Source: a virus. Taken from it: a stretch of DNA of 64,000 nt. The stretch is from positions 1-64,000 of IMG/VR virus record IMGVR_UViG_3300017971_000213; one strand, given 5' to 3'. Of the stretch, positions 33,776 to 44,175 are shown piece by piece. Within the stretch, counting starts at the first letter, position 1. Every line of letters starts with the position of its first letter. The notes beneath the pieces are model-generated. The model did no database searches. It saw only the letters and a program-made list of their open reading frames with translations, and had not been told where the DNA came from. The position numbers and the translations under genes are program-made.

Positions 33776-34275
33776 CACGGCACCGCCGATGCTGCTTCCA
33801 TCATGGCCCAGTAATGAGCGTCATCGACAGACTCTACTAGGGCCACGAGTTCGTTCTTGATACCCTCCCAGTACTGAAGAAGCACTTCCAGCTCGTCCGT
33901 GAAGGATACCACGTTCTTGTACCGTTCCCTCCAGACCGTGAGCGCAGACGTTGCGGTGTCGAACAGCAACAGCGCAGGGTCGGTGATCATCTGGTAGAAC
34001 TCCGGGCACAGTTCTTTCAAAGGGCCGTCCGGTATGTTCGTCAACGCGTCCCTGACCTGATCAATGATCGTCTGGACAATCGCCCACGCAGCCTCCTCCA
34101 GAGCCTTCAAGATGTCGAACTGCGCCAACCAAGCCACGAGCCACTGAATCTGTAGATCGATGTACTCGATGATGGCCAACAAGATGGCCTTCAGCGCCTC
34201 AAGCAGAGGAGCCACCTGTGCGTAGAGCCATCTCAAGATGCACAACGCGATAGTCCCTGCGCCTGTTAGAGCCAT
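33775..34275 (-). CDS. Helical baseplate-cluster protein of unknown function
   Basis: This 166-residue protein is almost entirely alpha-helical and hydrophobic in its first half (LCILRWLYAQVAPLLEALKA, then ILLAIIEYIDLQIQWLVAWLA). The second half is amphipathic. It might be membrane-active, forming one or two membrane helices, or might be a helical bundle inside the baseplate. It sits between the spike and gp25-like genes, so a baseplate or hub-associated role is inferred. No family is recognised. Confidence 0.65.
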   Translation of the reverse strand: MALTGAGTIALCILRWLYAQVAPLLEALKAILLAIIEYIDLQIQWLVAWLAQFDILKALEEAAWAIVQTIIDQVRDALTNIPDGPLKELCPEFYQMITDPALLLFDTATSALTVWRERYKNVVSFTDELEVLLQYWEGIKNELVALVESVDDAHYWAMMEAASAVP

Positions 34276-34284
34276 CCTGTCCTC

Positions 34285-35802
34285 CTACAACGTCATCGAC
34301 TTCGTGGACAACGTACCGCTCAAGGCAGACAACAAGGTCTGCGCCGCTGTAGCCAATGTCTGGAAAGGAACAGACAGTGGCGTCAAGGGCGGAGATGATG
34401 TCGCCGTAGAAAGCGCCTGGAACGTCGTCGCCGTGAGAGTCAAGTATGCCGTCAACGCCGTGTTGAAAGTAGTACCCTTGATCAGCGGCTCTACCGCACC
34501 TGTTCCGAGCTGCAAAAGAGGAGCTTCGAAAGTCAAGTTGCCCAGACAAGTCACCACGGCAGGGCTTGCCCCAAGACTGATCGACCCCGACGCTAGGGAG
34601 ATCGAAGGTGCCGTAAGAGTCATCGCCCCTGCGGAAGTGAGGTCCATGACGCCACCAGCAGTAAGACCTAGAAGACCGCCCACGGTTATGTCCCCGAGAC
34701 CGCCAACAGCGACCCCGTAGTCACCACCCACATTCAAGGAGTACGAACCCCCAACAGTCAAATCGTAGGTCCCCGTCGAAGTCCAGCTCGTAGAGGTGTT
34801 GAGAACAGTCCACGTCGAGACCGGGGTGAACCATTGGAAACCGGTAACCAACGGAGCGGAGACTCCGTAGTTCCCCAGATTGTCTACAAGTTCCGTCCAC
34901 AAGGCAACCTGGCCCGTCGCGTCGTCAAAAGTACGACGAAGAACGCGCGTAGCGGTGCCGGTCATGGCCACCGATAGGTCCGGAGAAAAGACTTGGGGAC
35001 CAACGATCTGCTTAGTCGTGTCGTCGACAACCTGACCCTCGGAGGTACGCACCATCAGGAGACCGTTTTGGTCCACAGAAGTCAGCGAAGCGCGCCTAAT
35101 GTAGTTGGTGTGCTCCTGCCCGACATTGCCAGCGCCCGGAGTGACCAAATCGTAGATGTAGCTCTCCTGGGAATCCACGCCGGGAACGAGGATGCGCCGG
35201 GCCGACCCAGCCCTGATCTCGGAAGAGTCTCCGTACCGGGTGTGCACGAGGTCGGATTGGATGCGTACCTCGCCGTTAGGCTTATCGAGAGTCACCGAGT
35301 GGGGACCTGCTGTCAGGGACGCTCGGTCCCCCAAGTAGAGAGCGCAATTCCGCGCGCTCTTGAACGACCAGTCCCCCGGACGTAGCCGCTTACCCGAAGC
35401 ATCCCCCCACCCGATGCCGCCCCTCTCTTCGTTAGCGTCATCGTACCTCTTAAAAGCAGAAAAATCTATCGTGTGGTAGCTAAGGGAGAACGCATTCCCC
35501 ATTGCGTCGAAACCCACCAACAGGGTATCGCCTATCTGGGGTAGATAGACACCCCACGAAGAACGAAGATAGTTCTTGTCCGTATCACTTTGCTTCGGAG
35601 GGAAAGACCACCCCGCAAGAGGTATCGGGACTTCAGGACGCGGATGACCCCCTCCTTTCAGGAACTCCACGCTCACCGTACCACGCTCCAAGTGCAAGTC
35701 CTTTACACGAACCATATGTATGGTTGAGTAAAACTCCCGGTAAAGACGTCTTTCCTCCAAGATCGGAGAAGTACTGGGATTCATGTTGGAGCGGCCAGAC
35801 AT
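34285..35802 (-). CDS. Baseplate central spike, gpV/gp5-like with OB fold and beta-helix
   Basis: This is a 505-residue protein. Residues ~28-110 (MVRVKDLHLERGTVSVEFLKG, read as two parts, then WGVYLPQIGDTLLVGFDAMGNAFSLSY) follow the OB-fold of gpV/gp5/VgrG spikes. A middle domain follows. From ~350 a run of short repeats (DLTVGGSYSLNVGGDYGVAV, then GGLGDITVGGLLGLTAGGVMD) forms a triple-stranded beta-helix, the needle-like part. A Ser/Thr-rich helical end follows at ~440-505. No lysozyme domain is inserted. It is followed directly by the hub gene upstream in the operon, as expected for a hub-spike pair. Confidence 0.85.
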   Translation of the reverse strand: MSGRSNMNPSTSPILEERRLYREFYSTIHMVRVKDLHLERGTVSVEFLKGGGHPRPEVPIPLAGWSFPPKQSDTDKNYLRSSWGVYLPQIGDTLLVGFDAMGNAFSLSYHTIDFSAFKRYDDANEERGGIGWGDASGKRLRPGDWSFKSARNCALYLGDRASLTAGPHSVTLDKPNGEVRIQSDLVHTRYGDSSEIRAGSARRILVPGVDSQESYIYDLVTPGAGNVGQEHTNYIRRASLTSVDQNGLLMVRTSEGQVVDDTTKQIVGPQVFSPDLSVAMTGTATRVLRRTFDDATGQVALWTELVDNLGNYGVSAPLVTGFQWFTPVSTWTVLNTSTSWTSTGTYDLTVGGSYSLNVGGDYGVAVGGLGDITVGGLLGLTAGGVMDLTSAGAMTLTAPSISLASGSISLGASPAVVTCLGNLTFEAPLLQLGTGAVEPLIKGTTFNTALTAYLTLTATTFQALSTATSSPPLTPLSVPFQTLATAAQTLLSALSGTLSTKSMTL

Positions 35803-35805
35803 TTT

Positions 35806-38313
35806 CTAACCCTTCGCGTTCTCTGACAAAAGCCTCGCGTAGTTGAACGGCGTCTCTCCTCCGAAATGCTGAAAGTCCTCTAGCTTAGGGGAAGTCCCTT
35901 CCTTGTAGACGCCTTTCCACCCCCTAGCCAGATTAACGTTAACCGTCGTATCGCAAGCGCTGTTGACGACCATGCTGTGCTGACAACTAACGATATTCGC
36001 CACGTAGTTCCTCTGCCTCCAGTACAACGGACGGTTCACCATGAGTCCAAAATGAGGGAGAGTCTGTAACCCGATATTACGAGCCTCCGCATTCGTCTTC
36101 CTTAGCTCCACCGCAGCAAAAAGACGGGCAGCCTCTTCAGAAGTGACCTCCGTCCAAGGACCTTTATCAGCTGCGGGGCGTACACCAAGCAGAGGAACAA
36201 GGCCGTGGGCTGCCGCCCACTGAAAGCGCCGAGAGTTGATGTCGTTGGCCTCTTCAACACGAGCGATGTTGTTCGGAGCTATTCGAGCCAACGTCTTGAG
36301 ACCGTTATCGTTCAGCGAACTGCTGAAACCGAAGGTTTCGTGACGGTTAATAGTAAAGTAGTCAGAATAGTTAAAATTCTGCGCGTTGTAGGAACCACCG
36401 AACCCCTCCAACGTGAGCTGAAGATCCGAAGACAGCTCCATCATCTCCAAAATATCAGACTCCGTGTAGTCCCCGCTCGCAGCAGACCACTCCGACACCC
36501 ATTCACGAAGCGGCTTCTCCCCTTCCTTTCGCAAACCCTGCAAACCTGCACGACCTTCGATCTCCGCATTCGTGATATGGGAGTCCTCTCCATCGAACAT
36601 CCAAGGATCGAAATCGTAGAAAGGCATCTCGAAAACAAGGTCCCCCCTACCTGTGGAGTAAAAACAGAACTGAATCTGCTCCGCCAAATCGTAAATGTAG
36701 GTAAGACGGTCACGAAAATCGGAATGGAGATCCCCCTGAGCCCCACTAACCATCTCGTTCATTACGCCTGCGGAGAGACCGAGACCCAGACGCGTCGGGG
36801 CCACGTAAAACACACGACCACCCCCTACTGGATAGGTGTCTATGTCCGACCCAATGATGCTGACAACGTCCACCACGCCGAGACCGTCAGAATTAGGGGC
36901 GGAGGTCTCGTCGGCAGCCATATCGGTTAGATCGTCAACACGAACCCGACTGTGCAACATGTCGTTGAGCTGACGCAGATTCCCCATCGTGATCGGACTT
37001 CCTGTGGCCTTCTCTAAACCGTCTAGCTCGGCGTCCCCGATGTAATATGCGTACACCCCCTTGGACTCTTCTTTGCGCTTAAACGTTACCCCGTGAGGAG
37101 CATACACCGGAGGGAAGAAGGACCCCTGGAACCTACTCTGCTTAGCGCCAATCAGGTACTCTTCCAAGGATGACCGCCGTTGAGTATCGGTCATCTTGTT
37201 GATTTCATCCAAACTCTTATAAACACCGTGCTTCTGAAGGAAGACCTGCACCTCTGAGTCACTGAAAGCCTCTACAGCCCGATTGGTCAACTCAGTCATG
37301 ACCCCCTCGTAGGCTTCCTTACCGAAGAAGAGCATCTCCAGAATCTCGTACGCAGTAAAATGAGCAAATAGCTCCTGATACGCAACCCAGTTCAACGCGG
37401 CTACGTCGCCCGCACCCTCGAACGCAGGATCAAACTTGAAGATCTCCTGAATGCTCTTGTCGAGCCCAGCGTCTACGTTGAGCTGGAAATAAGAGTACCG
37501 AAGTGTTTTACTGACGTCAGTCCCTACGATAGTAACCGTGGACTCCTGATTCACCCCAACGTCTTCGGTGAAACCGTCTACAAAGCCGGAAAACATCCAG
37601 TACCATATGGTCGGGACAAAAGGATCGCGAAACGCAATTCTTATAGGATCGTTCGGATGGAAGATGCAGTCACCTTCAGTAAAAGGGTACGTGTATATGT
37701 AATCTTCCAAAAAAATAGGAAACGCGTCCCAATCCTCTCCCAAGGCGTCTATGACCTTCTGAGACTCCGGGGCATACTGCGTGGCCTTCTTTTCCACTAC
37801 CGTCTTCTTTATGGAATCGGGGACAGAACCCTCCTCCCAGTTCTCCTGGAACCAACCCGAGGCAGCTCTCAACTCGTCATTGAATGCGCTAACCACGTCC
37901 ACAAAAGACTGCCCCACCTGCTCATTGGCGAATGCCCCAAAAAAAGCCTCTAGTACATCTACGTCCTCCCCCGCTTCGTCGCGAAAGTACTGCTGCAACC
38001 CTGCGAAGAGGGTAACGTTGTCTTTAAGGTAGTTGACAAGCTGTTCCCGGCTGTCGCTAAGCGCAACCATATCGGTATGATCGATGATGTATTTGTCCAA
38101 CGGGTTATGCAGAGTGATTGAACACGTAGAAGGAGCGCGATCCATGCTGCCCCCGGATTGGTTGACACGCACGTCTATAACGTCCCCCGACACCTCCTGC
38201 CCGTAAATGAAAACACGGAACGCCGGAAAAGCGGCGCGGTAGATGCCTTCTTGAGACGAGAGGACCGACTGCTCCGTCCAGAGTTTTTCACCCAGTTTAC
38301 CCAGTTCAACCAT
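35806..38313 (-). CDS. Baseplate hub protein, gpD/gp27-like
   Basis: This 835-residue protein starts with a hub-like beta domain (FRVFIYGQEVSGDVIDVRVN, then GSMDRAPSTCSITLHNP). A similar closing domain comes near the end (RQRNYVANIVSCQHS). Between them lies a large helical and mixed insertion (about 100-450), which makes the protein about twice the length of gp27-type hubs. FSGFVDGFTEDVG (about 245) is typical of tail hub proteins that interact with the spike. ATG 38313 overlaps the upstream stop (TGATG). The insertion may form extra contacts with the tape measure or membrane. Confidence 0.75.
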   Translation of the reverse strand: MVELGKLGEKLWTEQSVLSSQEGIYRAAFPAFRVFIYGQEVSGDVIDVRVNQSGGSMDRAPSTCSITLHNPLDKYIIDHTDMVALSDSREQLVNYLKDNVTLFAGLQQYFRDEAGEDVDVLEAFFGAFANEQVGQSFVDVVSAFNDELRAASGWFQENWEEGSVPDSIKKTVVEKKATQYAPESQKVIDALGEDWDAFPIFLEDYIYTYPFTEGDCIFHPNDPIRIAFRDPFVPTIWYWMFSGFVDGFTEDVGVNQESTVTIVGTDVSKTLRYSYFQLNVDAGLDKSIQEIFKFDPAFEGAGDVAALNWVAYQELFAHFTAYEILEMLFFGKEAYEGVMTELTNRAVEAFSDSEVQVFLQKHGVYKSLDEINKMTDTQRRSSLEEYLIGAKQSRFQGSFFPPVYAPHGVTFKRKEESKGVYAYYIGDAELDGLEKATGSPITMGNLRQLNDMLHSRVRVDDLTDMAADETSAPNSDGLGVVDVVSIIGSDIDTYPVGGGRVFYVAPTRLGLGLSAGVMNEMVSGAQGDLHSDFRDRLTYIYDLAEQIQFCFYSTGRGDLVFEMPFYDFDPWMFDGEDSHITNAEIEGRAGLQGLRKEGEKPLREWVSEWSAASGDYTESDILEMMELSSDLQLTLEGFGGSYNAQNFNYSDYFTINRHETFGFSSSLNDNGLKTLARIAPNNIARVEEANDINSRRFQWAAAHGLVPLLGVRPAADKGPWTEVTSEEAARLFAAVELRKTNAEARNIGLQTLPHFGLMVNRPLYWRQRNYVANIVSCQHSMVVNSACDTTVNVNLARGWKGVYKEGTSPKLEDFQHFGGETPFNYARLLSENAKG

Positions 38314-39065
38314 CACACCAACTCGTTAAAAAACTCAGTCCCCAGCGTGAGGGAAATGTACCTAAAAATGTCATCCATTGAAGGAATCGTTTCTGTCGCC
38401 ACGAAAGAAAAAGAGTACGTCTTGCTGAAAGGGTTAGCCGCGTCGTCGGTAAACTCCAGCACACGGTCAAAATGACCGATGAACTGAATCAACGCATTGG
38501 CCAACATAGGGCTACTGTACATGAAATAAAAACGATTAGGGTACCCCCCGAACGGATCAATAACAGGCTCCCGCGTGAGGCTGTACAGGTTCCAGAAGTT
38601 CACGAGCTTCGAAGCACCTTGCAACGCCTCGATATCAAGCCCCTCCTGGTTCGTGACCGACTTCACCCAGTCCCGGAACTTCTTGATATTCTCAGAGAGA
38701 TACTTGCTGTTGCGCTGCATCCCAGTACGGATGTTGATGTTCCCCGTCGCCCCAGCAAAACTGATGTTGATGACGTCGTTGTTGCGACCCTTCGCGTTCG
38801 TCCAGTGATAGAACACAGCACCGGACTGCGTATCTCGCCTCGTAATCCTCTTGTTCTGCGAAAAGGTCACAGTCTCCGGATTCATCTTCATGCGCACAGG
38901 ATCAATGCCGTTGTTCATACGTTGATCCGAAGTGAACATAAAAGGAACTCGATACGCAACATCCTCGTAGGGGTTGAGTATCCGATCAAGAATACGTTCT
39001 GTAGAAGGTGTAGGAGTCGTCTCCCCACCAAACGTATTACGCAAATTTTCCAAAAATGTCGCCAT
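38313..39065 (-). CDS. Tail/baseplate protein (tail tube initiator-like)
   Basis: This is a 250-residue protein. The beta-rich segment PVRMKMNPETVTFSQNKRI with RRDTQSGAVFYHW resembles tail-tip proteins that bridge the tube and hub and often carry LysM-like domains (gp53/gpX-like). Its position directly before the hub gene in transcription order and after the tape-measure genes agrees with that. No catalytic residues are seen. The name is inferred from location and strand pattern. Confidence 0.6.
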   Translation of the reverse strand: MATFLENLRNTFGGETTPTPSTERILDRILNPYEDVAYRVPFMFTSDQRMNNGIDPVRMKMNPETVTFSQNKRITRRDTQSGAVFYHWTNAKGRNNDVINISFAGATGNINIRTGMQRNSKYLSENIKKFRDWVKSVTNQEGLDIEALQGASKLVNFWNLYSLTREPVIDPFGGYPNRFYFMYSSPMLANALIQFIGHFDRVLEFTDDAANPFSKTYSFSFVATETIPSMDDIFRYISLTLGTEFFNELV

Positions 39066-39073
39066 TACCTACC

Positions 39074-41869
39074 TCAGCCCGGAGCGAGCCCCAGCGCAGC
39101 AAGCTGGTTAGCCTGCTCCCCTTGGCGCTTCTTGGTTCGCTCTCGATGTTGCTTTCCGGTTGCCCATTCACGCGCCTCGCGACCAGCAGCGGTATCAGCT
39201 CCTGGCCTCCAGAAGAGGGCACGCTCGTAGTTCCGTCCTCCAGAAGGAATGGAACCTAAGAGACCCCCACCCCTCATGAACGGCGGAAGTCCCTCGCCCT
39301 CGTTGGCGTGAATGAACCCCGTCGCACCCTTCGTCCAGTCCTGTGTCCCGGAATCACCTCTCAAGATGCTGCGCGCGAAATCAATCGTAGCCTGCGAGGG
39401 GCGACGGCGCGTAGCGTACTGGCGGTTGTACCGCTTATTGTTGTTCTGCTTCCCCCACCCCTTACCGGAAGTGGCCTTGTTCTTGAGAGCACCCCCACCC
39501 CTGCCCTTGGCACGATTGATCAGAGTGTGCGCGATACCTACCAGCTCCTTCTTGCGCGCAGGACTGTACCCTCCAGCTTCGCTCTGAAGGACACGAGCCA
39601 GCGCCTCCACGTCGTCCCCGGTGTACTTGCCCTCACTGGCAAGAGCCATACTGCTGAACTCTCCCTCCAGCTCCGCTTCCTCGGAAGCGAAGGAAAGCCC
39701 ACAACGAGGGCAGTTGCCGCCGATCTCGAATGAAATGTTGCCCTGGGTGTCTACACCGCCCACTTCGAGAGTGACTCCGCCTCCAGCCCACGGGCCGTCC
39801 CATTCCGACTGCGCAGCCTGAGGGTCCTTCTTTACCGAAGCAGGTGCCTTCGCCATCTGCTTGGGAGCCATCGAAGATTGACCCGACTGGAGCGATGCCA
39901 CGGGGATCTGCACCACTTGAGACGGAGCGAACGCGTTGCCCGCACCCCGACCCTTGGTACCCGGCATCGATCTGAGTCGAGAAGACGCAGGATCGAAGTT
40001 CCAGGCCTCCTGGAGGGTCTTCATCGAGGTCCCCAGGACGTCAGAACCCATGCGCTTCATCGCCTTTGTCATCTGGGACAGACCCCGGTTCATCTTGCGC
40101 TTGTGCTCTTCCGTGTTCCCGAACAAGGCGTTGATGTCAGCCGCCAACCGATTATTGTCCTGCTGATCGCCGCTGATGCCGTTCACAATGAACTCAGGGA
40201 GGGCCTTGAAGAACGCAATCAGCCACGACACGGCCTGGATGACCATGCCCATGATACCCTGCCCTACCTTGGCCAGTCCCTTCATCCACGAGTTCATCGT
40301 GCGCTCGAATTTGCTGCGCTTGGTGGCCTCCACGCCAAACGACTTGGACAGGATCTCGGAATTCTGCTTGGCCGCCGTGGCTGCCTCTACGGTCTTCCCC
40401 TCCTTCATCTTGGAACCGATCTCGGCTATCAGACGGGCACCCTCAAACCCGAGACCCATCTGCTTCTCCATGTAGAACCGCGCGGTCTCCTCGTCCCCTC
40501 CAGTGGCCTCCATGGCGATGTCGTAGACGGCCTCGACGATTCGCGTGACTTCTCCACTGTTGTTGCCCTCGGCAACACGGCGGAATGCGTCCATCATCTT
40601 CTGCCGTGCTTCGAGTCCTCGACCGTAGCCGAGCCGTTCCCCGAGAATGATCTTCCAGGAATCCGACATCTTGGCGATCCCAGACGCCATCTGCTGTATC
40701 CCCATCGCGGCCTGCTTTCCCGCGAACTGCTTGGGAACACCCATCTTGGAGAACTGCTCCGTAACGTGCGAGTAGATGTCCACGACGTTATCGATGTCGT
40801 ACCCCATCTTGGCCAGCTCCTTGCCAGCATCCTCCACGTTCTTCACGTACTGCATCGCACCGATACCGGAATCCCGACCCACCATGTACATCCGGGTCAA
40901 GGACTCCCTGGCCTCGTCAGTGGTCTTGCCGTAGTCGGCCATCAGGCCCACCATCCGCTTAGCGCTCTCCCCACCTCCCAGCTCGAACATCTTGTCCAGA
41001 GCCAGAGTCACCGTGACGGCACTGCTGTGGACGCCCTTGAGCCGCGTATCGACAGTCCGCGTCATCTGATCGACGCTGACACCGCCGTCGACAAAAGCCT
41101 GGGCAACCGACTGAATCTGTTCCCGGTTGATCCCCATGTACTGCTGCAACGACTCCTGGATCGAGGACAGGTGACGAGTTCCAGAACGTACAGCCCCCTT
41201 CACCCCGTCATCGTAGGCGGCGATGAGGATGTTCTTCATCTCCCCGGCCTGGGCACGAACCCTGTCGCGGTCCATGTAGCCGTGGATCATGATGCCGATA
41301 CCACCCGCTGCAAGGGCCTTCCACTTCGGCACCTTGAGCTTCTGCATCATGCCGCCGATCTTACCCTTCAGCGTCCTCCACTCTGACCGAACCACCTGCT
41401 TGGACTTGTTGGCCGCCCAAGCACGCGCACCGCTCTTCTTACGGCCCTTGCTGTCACGCCCCTTAGCGCCTCCTCCGCCGTCCTCGGCGTCCACCTGACC
41501 CGCAACAGCGTCTGCCTTGTCTACAAGCCCCCTTGCGCCCGCTGAGAGGCTCTCAAAGTCCTTCTCGGCGGCCTTGACCGTCTTCTCCAGCTCGTCGAAG
41601 GACTTACCCATGCTCCCCGCGAGCTTCTCGAACTTCTGAGAAACCCCCTGGACGTACTCCTGCCCCATACCGGTCAGCTTCGACCCCTCCTTGAGGGTGG
41701 GATCGTTCTCCAGATCCGAGAACACGGTCTTGAAGCTGTCGCGTAGAGACGCACCGAGCGCATCGATCATCTCAGTGTTGCGCTGAGATACCTCACTGAT
41801 GGCGTCACCGAGTTCGGTGAACTTGAACCGAGCAGCATCGAGATGCTGTATGTCAACGATATCGGTCAT
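39074..41869 (-). CDS. Tape-measure-like protein 1 with C-terminal cell wall hydrolase domain
   Basis: This 931-residue protein is related to the next two genes. All three share GYxxRDRxR near residue 200, a FAGKQA segment (about 385), and a helical membrane-like region (about 530-590, QGIMGMVIQAVSWLIAFFKAL). Unique to this copy, the C-terminal part contains a possible zinc pair CPRCGLSF (about 718) and a SleB-like hydrolase domain (about 750-880). That domain has ALARVLQSEAGG, ELVGIAHTLINRA, and TGFIHANEG, which could open peptidoglycan during DNA entry. It is coupled to the upstream paralogue by ATGA. Confidence 0.8.
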   Translation of the reverse strand: MTDIVDIQHLDAARFKFTELGDAISEVSQRNTEMIDALGASLRDSFKTVFSDLENDPTLKEGSKLTGMGQEYVQGVSQKFEKLAGSMGKSFDELEKTVKAAEKDFESLSAGARGLVDKADAVAGQVDAEDGGGGAKGRDSKGRKKSGARAWAANKSKQVVRSEWRTLKGKIGGMMQKLKVPKWKALAAGGIGIMIHGYMDRDRVRAQAGEMKNILIAAYDDGVKGAVRSGTRHLSSIQESLQQYMGINREQIQSVAQAFVDGGVSVDQMTRTVDTRLKGVHSSAVTVTLALDKMFELGGGESAKRMVGLMADYGKTTDEARESLTRMYMVGRDSGIGAMQYVKNVEDAGKELAKMGYDIDNVVDIYSHVTEQFSKMGVPKQFAGKQAAMGIQQMASGIAKMSDSWKIILGERLGYGRGLEARQKMMDAFRRVAEGNNSGEVTRIVEAVYDIAMEATGGDEETARFYMEKQMGLGFEGARLIAEIGSKMKEGKTVEAATAAKQNSEILSKSFGVEATKRSKFERTMNSWMKGLAKVGQGIMGMVIQAVSWLIAFFKALPEFIVNGISGDQQDNNRLAADINALFGNTEEHKRKMNRGLSQMTKAMKRMGSDVLGTSMKTLQEAWNFDPASSRLRSMPGTKGRGAGNAFAPSQVVQIPVASLQSGQSSMAPKQMAKAPASVKKDPQAAQSEWDGPWAGGGVTLEVGGVDTQGNISFEIGGNCPRCGLSFASEEAELEGEFSSMALASEGKYTGDDVEALARVLQSEAGGYSPARKKELVGIAHTLINRAKGRGGGALKNKATSGKGWGKQNNNKRYNRQYATRRRPSQATIDFARSILRGDSGTQDWTKGATGFIHANEGEGLPPFMRGGGLLGSIPSGGRNYERALFWRPGADTAAGREAREWATGKQHRERTKKRQGEQANQLAALGLAPG

Positions 41870-44175
41870 CGTGCGCCCATCCGGGTAGAGCTATTCTGAG
41901 AAACCCGTTTCCTCGATTCTATCAGAGAAGATGTCGTTCCTTTTTTACCCACAGCGGGTTTTGAAATACCGTCAGAAGACTCACTCACGTTGGAGTTCAT
42001 CGTGCGGTCCTTGGCACGAGCCTCCCTGCGAACCTTCTGCGGAGAGCGGCGTCTAGACTTTCTACCAGCCTGCGGTTTGTCTGCGGAGGAGACTGCCTTC
42101 TGGACCTTCCCTCGACGTTCCGTCTGATCAGGAACCGCCGCGTCCAGCTCCACGTCGGCGTCCGTATCGACATCGAGATCGTAGTCTCCGCTAGACAGAA
42201 TATCCGGGTCTTCGTCGATCAGGTCCTCCCGAACCCTTTCCTCGTCAACGTCCATACCCCCACCGTACCCAGGAGCCATCGGAGCCTCTACCGGGGCTTG
42301 ATCACGCAAAACATCCAAGAGAGGGCCAAACGTCTCCCGAAACTCACCACCCAAGGCCTGTCCGGCGATCTCGAAACCACCGATGAGCTTCTCCCAGCTA
42401 CCGGCCATCGTGTTGAAGACCTTGTTCTGCTGAGCGTAGATGCGGTGATACACCTCTTGACGCTCAGAAACAGGAGTCAAGAGAATCTGAGCCTCCCCTT
42501 TGAGGCCGACCATCAACACCGAGACCAGGTCCACCAGGATCGCCAGGATCGCCTCACCGATACGCGCCATCCCGCGAATCAGCTCTCTCCGAGTACGGTG
42601 CAAAGAGGAGACACGCTCGCTCTCCGTCTGGAAAGCCTTGCGAAGCTCTTTTCGCTCTTTCTCGGACAGGTCCTCCAGCTTGCCACCCTCAGCTAGCTTC
42701 TCCCCCGCGTCCCAAACCAACTGAGCAGTCCGGTTCTTGACGTTCAGAAGCTTCGAAGTGGCGTAGATCCCCCGACTCCGCGACGTAGAGGTCTTGGACT
42801 TCAGAGTACGTACGGTGGAACGGATGAGATTCTCCAAAAACTGGTCATCATCCCCCTTAGAGATGCGGCGCAGACCGTCGTCGAACCTCAGCATCAACGA
42901 AACCGCATCCGCCTCCTGGTCCTGGTACATGTCCCTAGCAAGAACGATCTTGAGCTGATCGTCCAGCTTCGTAAACGACGTCATCAGATCGGCTACAACA
43001 CCTTCGGCCTGCTTCCCCGCGTACCTCTCGGACAACCCATGCGCGGAGTAGAAATCGATCACCTTCCCCGCGAAAACAGCAGCCGTCTCCGCCTGTACGC
43101 CCATTCGCGAAAGAGGATCAGCAGCAGACATAACGATGCGCGTGAAGTTACGAACACCGATAGCGCTCCGAGCACCGGCAGCGGTCAACCGAGTGTAGAA
43201 CCCCGCAGCGTCATCCAACTTCATCCCGTAGTCGCGAACGAGACTCGTGATGTCCCCCATGGCCTCCGCCGTGGCGAAGTTGAAGTGCTTCCCTATACCC
43301 AGCGCCAGGGTGACGACGTTCTTCCCCACCTTCCCCAACCCATCATCAAAGGTCTTCAACATGTCAGAAGCGCGGAAGCCATTGTCGACCATCAACTTCA
43401 CCGCGCCCTGGGTTTCTTTCCGACCCACACCCCATTGCCACTGGGCACGCTCACCCCAGTTGGCAAACCACCGAGTGGCTCTCCGGGAACTCGCTGAGAA
43501 CAGCGAGTCCACACTACCCTCGAAGAGGTTGGCCATCTCGGACATCTCAGCACGCCGACGGTCACGCTCTGTGTACCCGAGAACCATCGCCCCGATGAGA
43601 CCACCGACAAAACCCGTAGCCACTCCCCCTGGAATCTTGCGCAGAACGCTCTGTAGCTGTTTCTTGACCGAAGCTGCCTCTTTGCCAACAAACTTCGCAA
43701 GACGTGATTGCCGCTCTTCGGCCTCATCAGTGGCGCTGTCTGCCTCCTGGGCCACCTTCTCGGTCGACTTCAGGGCCTCCTCGGCATCGTTCTTAGCCCC
43801 TGCCGTATCCGGGACCGGCGGAAGAGGTTGCGTCTTCTCGGGGGCTTCCCCTCGGGGGTCCTCGTTACCGAGAAAGTTTTCGATCTTCAACGACCGGAGC
43901 TTGTCGAGAGCGCTGCTCATGGTGCGCTCCTGTCGGTCGTACGCGCTGAGGCTGCTCTCAATCTTGGACACCGAGGCATCCGTCATGGGAAGAATCAACG
44001 GAGGAGGATCACCCACTGAACCGGAACCCAACGTGATGTCGTCCGATGCACGCATAACGCGCGCTGAAAGCATCTGAATCGTGTTCCCCAGCTCAGTGTA
44101 TGCTCGCGTGGTACCCTCTAGCTGAGAACTCAGCCAAGGGAGATCAACTACGAGCCGTGGAATACCGTCGGTCAT
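41866..44175 (-). CDS. Tape-measure-like protein 2 (paralogue)
   Basis: This 769-residue paralogue is the middle of three. It has MVLGYTERDRRR (about 200), a hydrophobic IPGGVATGFVGGLIGAMVLG stretch just before it, RYAGKQAEGVV (about 390), and TESERVSSLHRTRRELIRG (about 520) before a hydrophobic helix region. The N-terminal 150 residues and the C-terminal 150 residues (Asp-rich, then basic SRRRSPQKVRREAR) are low complexity and differ from the paralogues. No enzymatic domain is seen. It is flanked by 4-bp overlaps on both sides. It may form part of a composite tape measure or an internal tail protein. Confidence 0.75.
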   Translation of the reverse strand: MTDGIPRLVVDLPWLSSQLEGTTRAYTELGNTIQMLSARVMRASDDITLGSGSVGDPPPLILPMTDASVSKIESSLSAYDRQERTMSSALDKLRSLKIENFLGNEDPRGEAPEKTQPLPPVPDTAGAKNDAEEALKSTEKVAQEADSATDEAEERQSRLAKFVGKEAASVKKQLQSVLRKIPGGVATGFVGGLIGAMVLGYTERDRRRAEMSEMANLFEGSVDSLFSASSRRATRWFANWGERAQWQWGVGRKETQGAVKLMVDNGFRASDMLKTFDDGLGKVGKNVVTLALGIGKHFNFATAEAMGDITSLVRDYGMKLDDAAGFYTRLTAAGARSAIGVRNFTRIVMSAADPLSRMGVQAETAAVFAGKVIDFYSAHGLSERYAGKQAEGVVADLMTSFTKLDDQLKIVLARDMYQDQEADAVSLMLRFDDGLRRISKGDDDQFLENLIRSTVRTLKSKTSTSRSRGIYATSKLLNVKNRTAQLVWDAGEKLAEGGKLEDLSEKERKELRKAFQTESERVSSLHRTRRELIRGMARIGEAILAILVDLVSVLMVGLKGEAQILLTPVSERQEVYHRIYAQQNKVFNTMAGSWEKLIGGFEIAGQALGGEFRETFGPLLDVLRDQAPVEAPMAPGYGGGMDVDEERVREDLIDEDPDILSSGDYDLDVDTDADVELDAAVPDQTERRGKVQKAVSSADKPQAGRKSRRRSPQKVRREARAKDRTMNSNVSESSDGISKPAVGKKGTTSSLIESRKRVSQNSSTRMGAR

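Noticed and set aside
39878-41386. Long plus-strand ORF of about 500 codons, and similar ones at 59679-61058, 24094-25308 and 61960-63165
   Set aside because: They are antisense to well-supported minus-strand genes, have Arg/His/Leu-rich protein sequence with no domain, and no ribosome sites. They come from GC-rich codon use on the coding strand.
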